A stretch of 6,242 nucleotides of DNA from Dehalococcoidia bacterium (GTDB lineage: Bacteria; Chloroflexota; Dehalococcoidia; Dehalococcoidales; Fen-1064): NCBI GenBank assembly GCA_030691775.1, contig JAUYDN010000038.1, forward strand, positions 1 through 6,242, given 5' to 3'. The translations under genes and the position numbers were made by a program. Positions 1 to 6,020 of this stretch are shown here, one piece after another. Numbering within the stretch: position 1 is the stretch's first letter; every line of letters begins with the position of its first letter. The notes beneath the pieces were generated by a model that searched no databases, was not told the DNA's origin, and saw nothing but the letters and a program-made list of their open reading frames with translations.

Positions 1-10
1 AGAACTCTTT

Positions 11-34
11 TGAGAGGGGCTGACGCCCCTCTCA
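11..34. terminator. Perfect GC-rich hairpin, possible terminator of an upstream gene
   Basis: TGAGAGGGGC at 11-20 pairs without mismatch with GCCCCTCTCA at 25-34 across a four-base TGAC loop, giving a 10-bp stem. Neither strand has a proper T-tract after the stem: the + strand continues ACTCCCTTG and the - strand continues AAAAGAG. It is therefore not a classic intrinsic terminator. It could be a factor-assisted terminator, an mRNA 3'-end stabiliser, or a copy of a dispersed small palindromic repeat. The hairpin itself is certain; its role is inferred. Confidence 0.4.
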
Positions 35-210
35 ACTCCCTTGTGCAAGTTGGCGGTCATCTTGCTTGCCCACCGCTTTGCCACCATCATTTTCATAGTC
101 CATATGTGGCGCCACGCAACCCTTGTGTAATTGTCAAGTTATTTCCGAGACATCTACACTAGCATTTAACAGCGCATACAGGCAATATGAAACAAAGGGA
201 ATCGCAATCA

Positions 211-278
211 AAAGCTTAAAGCTGACCGCTGATAGCTAATCGCTCAAAGCTCTCATTGACCCCCGCCTCCATAAAGCT
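211..278. repeat. Cluster of AAAGCT motifs
   Basis: AAAGCT occurs four times, at 211-216, 218-223, 246-251 and 273-278, with further GCT/AGCT variants between (GACCGCTGATAGCT and similar). The last copy lies in the spacer of the candidate promoter for the threonine aldolase gene. Such degenerate AGCT-rich strings look like decayed short tandem repeat in a non-coding spacer. No function is evident from the sequence. Confidence 0.35.
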
Positions 279-284
279 GATAAT
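256..284 (+). promoter_or_regulatory. Candidate sigma-70 promoter for the threonine aldolase gene
   Basis: A -35 box TTGACC (256-261, five of six matches) is followed after exactly 17 bases by a -10 box GATAAT (279-284, five of six matches). Transcription would begin near 291 and give a leader of about 20 bases containing the ribosome binding site GAGG (303-306). This placement argues against starting the protein at the TTG codon at 256, which would lie inside the -35 box. It is a sequence match only, without experimental support. Confidence 0.55.
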
Positions 285-312
285 ATCCTTGAATCTGCTT
301 GCGAGGCTTGAA

Positions 313-1356
313 ATGAAAATAATCGATTTGCGCAGTGATACCGTGACCCACCCCACCCCCGAAATGCGCCGCGCCATGTTCGAGGCGGAGGTGGGTGATG
401 ATGTCTACGGGGAAGACCCCACCGTAAATAAACTGGAGGCGATGGCGGCGGAGAAGACCGGCAAAGAAGCCGCGCTTTTTATTACCTCCGGCACGATGGG
501 GAATCTCACGGCAGTCTTAACCCACACCCATCACGGCAACGAAATTATACTGGGGGATGGCGCGCATATATTCCTCAACGAGGTCGGTGGGGCGGCGGCG
601 CTCGGGGGCGTGGTGATGCGCACCGTGCCTAACGATTCACACGGCAGGCTGGACCCCGCGGACGTGGAGCGGGCAATCCGCGGCAAGAACATCCACTACC
701 CGGAAACAACGCTCCTCTGCCTGGAAAATACTCACAACCGTTGCGGCGGTGCCATCCTCACGCCACAGTATACAAGGGAAATTTGCGGACTGGCTCACCG
801 TCACGGACTGAAGGTGCACCTGGACGGAGCGCGTATCTTTAACGCCGCGGTTGCTCTCGGCGTGCCGGCAAGCACACTGGCGGCGGATGCGGACTCGGTG
901 TCCTTCTGCATTTCCAAAGGATTGAGCGCGCCGGTCGGGTCGTTGCTCTGTGGTACGAAAGAGTTCATCGAGCGGGCACGCAGGGTGCGGAAAATGCTGG
1001 GCGGGGGTATGCGGCAGGCGGGCATTATTGCCGCGGCCGGTATCGTGGCGCTGGAGACGATGATTGACCGCCTGGCGGAAGACCACGCCAATGCCAAACG
1101 GCTGGCGGCGGGGCTTGGCAATATCAAGGGTATCTCCCTCGCGCAGGAGACAGTGGAGACCAACATCGTTATGTTCGACCTTTCCGCAGAACTGCCAGTG
1201 AGTGATTTTATTGCCGGGCTGACGGCTCAAGGTGTAAAAGTTGGCGCACGCGGGGGTAACCTGTTCCGCGCCGTTACGCACCGCATGATTTCAACATCGG
1301 ACATAGATGAGGCGCTGGCGCGTATAGAAACGGTGTCTAAAGTGATACGCAAATAG
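313..1356 (+). CDS. ltaE: Low-specificity L-threonine aldolase (PLP-dependent)
   Basis: This 347-residue cytoplasmic enzyme is predicted to cleave L-threonine and L-allo-threonine to glycine and acetaldehyde, using pyridoxal phosphate (fold-type I, beta-eliminating lyase/threonine aldolase family). The N-terminus IDLRSDTVTHPTPEM is the family signature. The SGTMGN loop (residues 59-64) should hold the cofactor phosphate. His85 should stack on the PLP ring, and His141 in ENTHN matches the second conserved active-site histidine. Asp171 and Arg174 in HLDGAR contact the cofactor. Lys202 in FCISKG is the Schiff-base lysine. The length fits the family (about 330-350). I chose the ATG at 313 because GAGG (303-306) lies six bases upstream and homology starts there; a TTG at 256 would add 19 unrelated residues and overlap the promoter. 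All key residues are present. The gene is followed after 71 bases by the macroglobulin gene, with no terminator seen between them. Confidence 0.93.
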   Translation: MKIIDLRSDTVTHPTPEMRRAMFEAEVGDDVYGEDPTVNKLEAMAAEKTGKEAALFITSGTMGNLTAVLTHTHHGNEIILGDGAHIFLNEVGGAAALGGVVMRTVPNDSHGRLDPADVERAIRGKNIHYPETTLLCLENTHNRCGGAILTPQYTREICGLAHRHGLKVHLDGARIFNAAVALGVPASTLAADADSVSFCISKGLSAPVGSLLCGTKEFIERARRVRKMLGGGMRQAGIIAAAGIVALETMIDRLAEDHANAKRLAAGLGNIKGISLAQETVETNIVMFDLSAELPVSDFIAGLTAQGVKVGARGGNLFRAVTHRMISTSDIDEALARIETVSKVIRK

Positions 1357-1414
1357 TACCAAAGTAACCTTTTACCGTCCGCCAGCGTTATATTTAGCGT
1401 AAGGATGTTTGCGC

Positions 1415-1421
1415 AAGGAGG
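1415..1421 (+). promoter_or_regulatory. Strong Shine-Dalgarno site of the macroglobulin gene
   Basis: AAGGAGG lies six bases before the ATG at 1428 and is a near-ideal anti-16S match, so it fixes the start. The 1357-1427 gap has no intrinsic terminator. A TATATT (1389-1394) could act as a -10 box but has no acceptable -35 partner. Read-through from the threonine aldolase promoter is therefore plausible, though a weak or alternative-sigma promoter in the gap cannot be excluded. Confidence 0.8.
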
Positions 1422-1427
1422 ACCGAG

Positions 1428-4400
1428 ATGAGAAACCGATTTCTAAAAATCATCGGCTTTGTGGCGGTAATCGCCACGGTAGTCGCGATTTTACCAGCCT
1501 GTAAACCCCTGCAGGCAGCGAGCAGTTACGTGGCAATTGTGCCGAAGGTCATGCACAGCGGTCGCACGGAAGCTATCTCACTGGCGCTCTTTGTCGGCGA
1601 TAAGCTCGTCAAGGACAATGTCGAAGTCACCCTGCTCAAAGATGGCAAGAAAATCGCGGGTGCAAAGCAGACTGTCGATGGCAAGGGCACTATCGCTTTA
1701 AGTATCCCGAAGGTAGCCGACGGCAACTATGAATTGGTAGTCAAAGGTGGTGCTTTCACGGATAAAGCCCTCATCGCCATTGAGAAGAGTTTCCTGGTCT
1801 TTGTGGAAACAGATAAGCCAATCTATAAGCCGGGGCAAACAATCCATATGCGTGTGCTTACCCTCGACCCCGAACTCAAACCCACCACGGAGCAGGCAAC
1901 CCTCGAGGTGATGGATGCCAAAGGCATCAAGATTTTCCGCTCGGTGGTGACGACTGATGAATACGGAATGGCGGGCGTTGACCTGCCGCTCTCTACCGAG
2001 CCGAACCTCGGCGTGTGGAAGATAAGCGTCATCACGGAAAAAACGCGCAACCAGCTCGATGTGCGTGTCGAGGAGTATGTCCTGCCCAAGTACGAGGTTA
2101 CTGTCGACCTGCCTAAAGAATGGTTCCTGGTCAACGAGCCAATCAAGGGAAAAATCGGCGCCACCTATAGCTTCGGCAAGCCGGTCAAGGGTGAACTGAC
2201 TCTTACCGCCACCCGGTACGTCGGGCAGTGGGAGAAATACTCCACCGTGACGAAAACCATCGACGGCGAAATCGAGTTTGAGGTCCCAGCCGCACAGTTT
2301 GTGGCAGGCACACCGGCCGGCGGCGGACAGGGTAATGTCCAGCTCGATATCGTTGTTGAAGAAAAAGCCACGGGCTACGTGGAAAAGACCAGCCGTCTCC
2401 TGACGGTGGCGCAATCGAGCGTAAACCTGCAGGCAATCCCGGAAGGCGTGGTTTTCAAACCCGGTCTCCCGTTCAACGTCCTGCTCGTTACGGAAACACC
2501 GGACAACAAGCCGGTCGACGCTAAGGTAAAAGCAACCATCAGGTATATCAACGAAAAATTCGAGGACTTCAAGACCGAGGAGAAAGAACTCGATACGAGT
2601 AAAGGTAAAGTGATTCTGGAGCTAAGCCCACCCGCGGAAGCCATCGCCCTGATGATTGAGGCGAGTTCGGGGGACTCTTTCGTTTCCAGGACTATCCAGG
2701 CGGCGTACTCACCCTCGGGGAACTTCATTCATCTGGAACAGCTGACCGAGGGCACGCCGAAGGTCGGGCAGAAAATCACCTTCCGTGTGTTCTCAACCGA
2801 GCGCGCAGTGAATTTCTACTACGAGGTACTCTCCCGCGGGATGGTGGTCTTCTCCGACTACACGACCAGCCGTGATATCACCATCAGCACCACGCCGCTA
2901 ATGGCGCCCACCTCTAAACTGCTGGTCTACCAGATTCTACCGAACGCCGAGGTAGCGGCGGACTTCCTGCCCTTCAGGGTTGAGGCGGCTTATCCGCAAC
3001 AGGTGACCGCCGAATTCAGCAAGGATGAAGCCAAGCCCGCGGAAGAAATCGAATTGAATATCAAGACCGAAGGACAGGCAAAGGTTGGGATTGCAGTGGT
3101 AGACAAATCGGTGTTCATCCTGGCGGAGAACCGTCTCAACCTCCAGCAGGTCTTCGATGAGCTGGAGCGGCTCTATATGGAACCACAAGCGGAACTGCAC
3201 GAGGTCTCCTTCTTCCCCACCTATACAATCCCCGGCACGGAAGATACCTTTAAGGATGCCGGCGTCATTGTGATGACTAACAAGACCATTCCACAGGGCA
3301 AGGAATACAAGACCGAGGGTGCCAGTGGCGGCATCTTCGGCAGAATCTTCCGGTTCTTCGGCGGCCGCGCTGAAGTGCAAATGGCGGAGAAAGGCGCTCT
3401 GCCGCCTATGGCAGTCCCGGCAGCGGCAAGGGATAATGCGGCGGCTGGTGCGAGTGCTGGATTGGCGGAAGTCCAGCGTGTGCGGCAGTTCTTCCCCGAG
3501 ACATGGCTCTGGGCTGATTTCATCACGGATGCCAGCGGCAAAGCGACCAAACAGATAACCGTCCCCGATTCCATCACCACCTGGATGTTACGCGCCGTGG
3601 CAATCTCAAAAGAGAAGGGGTTGGGTGTGGCGGAAGACTCCCTGCGTGTCTTCCAACCGTTCTTCCTCACCATCGATTTACCGTATTCCGCCATCCGCGG
3701 CGAGGAGTTCCCGGTGAGCGTGGCAATCTATAACTACCTGGATGAAAAGCAGAGCGTACAGGTGGACATCGAAAAGAGCGATTGGTTTGAACTGCTCGAT
3801 GACGCCACCAAGACCATCGAGATTGCCCCCAATGACATCGGCGGAGCGCAGTTCAAGATAAAGCCCAACAAGACCGGTATCAAAGAGGTCAAGATTACGG
3901 CGCGTAGTACACAGGCGGCGGATGCCGTTATCAAGACCATTATCATCGAGCCGGAAGGTGTGGCGAGAGAGCTTGTGGACAATATCACCCTCGCGGGAGG
4001 CGTCACGAAGACAATCGATACCTCGATTCCTGAGGTCGTTGTCGTGGATTCCGGGCGGGCGTACATCGCCGTCACCTCCAGCTTTCTCACGCAGACAATC
4101 GATGGACTGGAAGCACTATTGCAGATGCCTTTCGGGTGCGGCGAGCAGAACATGATTGTCTTCGCGCCGGACGTGTATATCACGAAGTACATGCGGGGCT
4201 CCGGTCAGCTTAAACCCGAAATCATGGCGAAAGCGGAAAAGCTGATGATTACCGGCTACCAGCGCGAGTTGACCTACCGCCGCACCGATGGCTCGTTCTC
4301 TGCCTTCGGTATGAGCGACCAGTCGGGCAGTCTCTGGCTCACCGCTTTCGTCCTCAAGGTCTTCTCGCAGGCAAAAGGTCTGATGTATATCGACCAGGCG

Positions 4401-5612
4401 GTGCTGGACTCGGCGGCGAGGTGGATAACACAGCAACAGAAGGCTGACGGGAGTTTTGAGACGGTGGGGTTTGTCAACCACCAGGAGCTACTCGGTGGCG
4501 TGCAGGGCAAGGATGCGCTCACGGCATACGTGGCGCTCGCGCTGATGGAAGCCGGCGAGAAGGAAGCCAGCGCCAAAGCCGTGAAATACCTCGAGGGCAG
4601 GCTTTCGGAGATGAAGGACGCCTATGCAGTCGCCATCACGACCTATGCCCTCGAGTTCGGCAACAGCCCCAAAAAGGATGAAGCCTACCAGAAGCTGATA
4701 GGAATGGCGAAAGAAGATGAGGATGGTATGTACTGGGGCGATAACATCCTGCCCCTCCCCGAACCTCTCCCCAAGGATGGACCAGCGCCGGCGCCGGCTC
4801 TGCGCTATCGACCCGAGCCTAACCGGAGCGCGCAGATAGAGACCACGGCTTACGCGACACTGGCGCTCGTTAAACACGGCGATGCCATCAACGCCGGCAA
4901 AGCCTCCAAATGGCTGGTCTCCAAGCGGAACGCCTTCGGCGGCTACGGCAGTACCCAGGACACGGTCGTCACCCTGCAGGCGCTCACGGAGGTTGCTACC
5001 AGCATCCGGGCGGACGTGGACCTGACTGTCACCCTCAAAGGGCAGGGCGTGGACAAGCAGTTGAAGATAAACAAGGACAATTTCGATGTCCTGCAGGTTG
5101 TAGACGTACCTATCAATAATCAGATTGAAATGACGGTGGTGGGCAAGGGTGATGCCATCGGGCAGGTGGTGCGGCGGTTTAACCTGCCAGCGGTAGAGAG
5201 CACCATCCAGCAGGTGCTCAAGATTGACGTCAAGTACGATACGACCGAGGTAGCCGTCAACGACCTGGTAAAGGTATCGGTGTCGCTCGCCTTCAACCCG
5301 CCTAAGGAAATGCCTATCGCGGAAGCGGGCATGGTCGTGCTCGATGTTTCAGTGCCTACGGGCTTCGCGCCGGTGACGGAATCGATTATCGCCGTGACCC
5401 AGAAACTGCCGAACATCAAGCGGTATGATGTGGCGGGACGCAAGGTTATCTTCTACGTGGAGAACATGAAACCGGGCCAGCAGATTGCCTTCGATTTCCA
5501 GGTCAAGGCGCTTTACCCGGTGAAGGCAAAGGGCGTCACATCGACAGCGTTCTCCTACTATAAACCGGATATTAAGGGAGAGACCTTGAGCGCGGCGGTG
5601 ACGGTGAAATAG
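1428..5612 (+). CDS. Alpha-2-macroglobulin/TEP-like lipoprotein with CGEQ thioester
   Basis: This 1394-residue exported protein belongs to the alpha-2-macroglobulin superfamily, which traps proteases or attaches covalently to targets through an internal thioester. Residues 1-24 form a signal peptide (basic start, hydrophobic core) ending in the lipobox LPAC, with Cys25 as the lipidation site. Approximate domains: MG1 33-118; MG2 121-217 (ETDKPIYKPGQ at 127-137); MG3 218-330; MG4 333-430; MG5 432-530; MG6 535-740 (VVDKS at 557-561) with a bait-like insertion at 617-683; MG7 741-845; CUB-like segments flanking a thioester domain at about 885-1185; and a receptor-binding-like MG8 from about 1265 to the end. 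FFPETWLW (688-695) and GYGSTQDT (1172-1179) are family hallmarks. Cys904-Gly-Glu-Gln907 should form the thioester, and His1018 in NHQELLGG aligns with the C3 catalytic histidine. The motif and domain set resemble animal A2M/TEP more than enterobacterial YfhM (CLEQ, longer). There is no anaphylatoxin or C345C domain, which excludes complement C3 itself. Natural substrates are unknown. It has no neighbouring pbpC. Confidence 0.93.
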   Translation: MRNRFLKIIGFVAVIATVVAILPACKPLQAASSYVAIVPKVMHSGRTEAISLALFVGDKLVKDNVEVTLLKDGKKIAGAKQTVDGKGTIALSIPKVADGNYELVVKGGAFTDKALIAIEKSFLVFVETDKPIYKPGQTIHMRVLTLDPELKPTTEQATLEVMDAKGIKIFRSVVTTDEYGMAGVDLPLSTEPNLGVWKISVITEKTRNQLDVRVEEYVLPKYEVTVDLPKEWFLVNEPIKGKIGATYSFGKPVKGELTLTATRYVGQWEKYSTVTKTIDGEIEFEVPAAQFVAGTPAGGGQGNVQLDIVVEEKATGYVEKTSRLLTVAQSSVNLQAIPEGVVFKPGLPFNVLLVTETPDNKPVDAKVKATIRYINEKFEDFKTEEKELDTSKGKVILELSPPAEAIALMIEASSGDSFVSRTIQAAYSPSGNFIHLEQLTEGTPKVGQKITFRVFSTERAVNFYYEVLSRGMVVFSDYTTSRDITISTTPLMAPTSKLLVYQILPNAEVAADFLPFRVEAAYPQQVTAEFSKDEAKPAEEIELNIKTEGQAKVGIAVVDKSVFILAENRLNLQQVFDELERLYMEPQAELHEVSFFPTYTIPGTEDTFKDAGVIVMTNKTIPQGKEYKTEGASGGIFGRIFRFFGGRAEVQMAEKGALPPMAVPAAARDNAAAGASAGLAEVQRVRQFFPETWLWADFITDASGKATKQITVPDSITTWMLRAVAISKEKGLGVAEDSLRVFQPFFLTIDLPYSAIRGEEFPVSVAIYNYLDEKQSVQVDIEKSDWFELLDDATKTIEIAPNDIGGAQFKIKPNKTGIKEVKITARSTQAADAVIKTIIIEPEGVARELVDNITLAGGVTKTIDTSIPEVVVVDSGRAYIAVTSSFLTQTIDGLEALLQMPFGCGEQNMIVFAPDVYITKYMRGSGQLKPEIMAKAEKLMITGYQRELTYRRTDGSFSAFGMSDQSGSLWLTAFVLKVFSQAKGLMYIDQAVLDSAARWITQQQKADGSFETVGFVNHQELLGGVQGKDALTAYVALALMEAGEKEASAKAVKYLEGRLSEMKDAYAVAITTYALEFGNSPKKDEAYQKLIGMAKEDEDGMYWGDNILPLPEPLPKDGPAPAPALRYRPEPNRSAQIETTAYATLALVKHGDAINAGKASKWLVSKRNAFGGYGSTQDTVVTLQALTEVATSIRADVDLTVTLKGQGVDKQLKINKDNFDVLQVVDVPINNQIEMTVVGKGDAIGQVVRRFNLPAVESTIQQVLKIDVKYDTTEVAVNDLVKVSVSLAFNPPKEMPIAEAGMVVLDVSVPTGFAPVTESIIAVTQKLPNIKRYDVAGRKVIFYVENMKPGQQIAFDFQVKALYPVKAKGVTSTAFSYYKPDIKGETLSAAVTVK

Positions 5613-5643
5613 TGGTTCTGTAAGGTCTTCCCTATCCTCACTC

Positions 5644-5686
5644 ATCCCCTCCCCTGCGGGTGGCGCTCGGGGGAGGGGATTTTTTT
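5644..5686 (+). terminator. Rho-independent terminator after the macroglobulin gene
   Basis: ATCCCCTCCCC (5644-5654) pairs perfectly with GGGGAGGGGAT (5670-5680) over an 11-bp stem and a 15-base loop. It is followed directly by a run of seven T (5680-5686). It begins 31 bases after the macroglobulin stop codon. It separates that unit from the toxin-antitoxin genes downstream. Confidence 0.92.
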
Positions 5687-5700
5687 ATGACTGAAATGCC

Positions 5701-5752
5701 TGTATATACATTGACAAGATACAACTATATGTGTAATATACTTACATATAAT
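5701..5752 (+). promoter_or_regulatory. Toxin-antitoxin promoter with probable autoregulatory operators
   Basis: A perfect -35 box TTGACA (5711-5716) is followed after 17 bases by TAATAT (5734-5739) as a partial -10 match, giving a start near 5746. Next to it lie a perfect palindrome TGTATATACA (5701-5710), just upstream of the -35 box, and an inverted repeat TATATGT (5726-5732) / ACATATA (5744-5750) that straddles the -10 box. Type II antitoxins of the ribbon-helix-helix class usually bind such repeats to repress their own operon. The operator role is inferred from position and symmetry. A consensus TATAAT (5747-5752) also occurs but lacks a properly spaced -35. Confidence 0.6.
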
Positions 5753-5767
5753 ACATGGAGAAACAAG

Positions 5768-6019
5768 ATGAGTAAAATCGTTATACAGGTGCCATTTGAC
5801 AAAGAACTTCTGGATAAACTGGCTGGAATGTCTAAGAAAAAACGTGCGGCGAGAGCGGAAATCATCCGCCAGGCTTGCAGACACTACCTTGAGAAAGCTG
5901 AAGAAGAGGAGATGGACGCCAGCTACAAAGAAAGCTACCGGAAAATTCCTGAAAGCCCTGCTTTCGGGCGGGCACAGGTATCGATGTTGAAGGAAGTCCT
6001 GTCTGAGGAGGAGTGGTAA
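5768..6019 (+). CDS. Ribbon-helix-helix (CopG-like) antitoxin of a MazF-type pair
   Basis: This is an 83-residue protein. Residues 3-8 (KIVIQV) fit the DNA-contacting beta strand. Residues 11-20 and 27-43 fit the two helices of a ribbon-helix-helix dimer, with a basic KKKR turn at 23-26. The C-terminal half is acidic (EEEE at 45-48, SEEEW at the end) and contains a YKESYRKIPESP segment; in such antitoxins this tail usually wraps round the toxin and blocks RNA binding. I chose the ATG at 5768 because GGAG (5757-5760) sits seven bases upstream. In-frame starts further left (GTG 5660, ATG 5687, ATG 5696) would run through the terminator or the promoter. The toxin gene starts one base after its stop codon. 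It probably represses its own promoter. Confidence 0.87.
   Translation: MSKIVIQVPFDKELLDKLAGMSKKKRAARAEIIRQACRHYLEKAEEEEMDASYKESYRKIPESPAFGRAQVSMLKEVLSEEEW
6005..6013 (+). promoter_or_regulatory. Shine-Dalgarno site of the toxin gene inside the antitoxin gene
   Basis: GAGGAGGAG lies seven bases before the toxin ATG at 6021 and at the same time encodes the antitoxin's last acidic residues. The toxin's ribosome site is thus embedded in the antitoxin end, which favours coupled translation of the pair. Confidence 0.75.
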
Positions 6020-6020
6020 A

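Larger units (their letters stand above)
1..312. other. Left intergenic region, no convincing gene
   Basis: I see no supported coding region here. Frame 1 stays open to the TAG at 160-162, but its His/Cys/Pro-rich translation looks non-coding and lacks a start. The stretch holds a perfect hairpin at 11-34 and a perfect 10-base palindrome GTGGCGCCAC at 106-115. It also holds AAAGCT motifs at 211-278, a weak promoter-like pair at 131-160 (TTGTCA, 18 bases, TACACT) and a better promoter at 256-284. Any upstream gene must end at or before the left edge; a TGA at 11-13 could be such a stop, but nothing to its left is long enough to judge. Confidence 0.6.

Noticed and set aside
1..162. Open frame 1 from the left edge to TAG at 160, as the tail of an upstream gene
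   Set aside because: It reads through a perfect hairpin, and the translation is dominated by His, Cys and Pro with no domain. It is more likely chance in a non-coding spacer.
637..1281. Long open frame on the - strand inside the threonine aldolase gene (214 codons)
   Set aside because: It lies opposite a gene with full active-site motifs, and its translation is rich in Arg/His/Cys without any recognisable domain. It is a shadow of GC-rich coding sequence.
1698..2414. Long open frame on the - strand inside the macroglobulin gene (238 codons)
   Set aside because: It is opposite the conserved MG1-MG4 domains, has no recognisable family or ribosome site, and is a shadow frame.
4787..4798. 12-base perfect palindrome GCCGGCGCCGGC
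   Set aside because: It lies within the Pro/Ala linker of the thioester domain and follows from alternating GCG and CCG codons for Ala-Pro repeats. No regulatory role is needed to explain it.
1428..5612. Complement C3/C4/C5 homologue
   Set aside because: There is no anaphylatoxin domain with its six cysteines, no C-terminal C345C/NTR domain, and the MG6 insertion is bait-like. A2M/TEP is the better family despite the C3-like histidine.
5747..5752. Consensus TATAAT as the -10 box of the toxin-antitoxin promoter
   Set aside because: It is 30 bases from TTGACA, has no -35 at the right distance, and would start transcripts inside the ribosome binding site. The 5734-5739 box is spaced correctly.
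5660..5767. N-terminal extension of the antitoxin from GTG 5660 or ATG 5687/5696
   Set aside because: The extension would translate the terminator stem and the TTGACA promoter region. The ATG at 5768 has a proper ribosome site and starts exactly at the ribbon-helix-helix strand.
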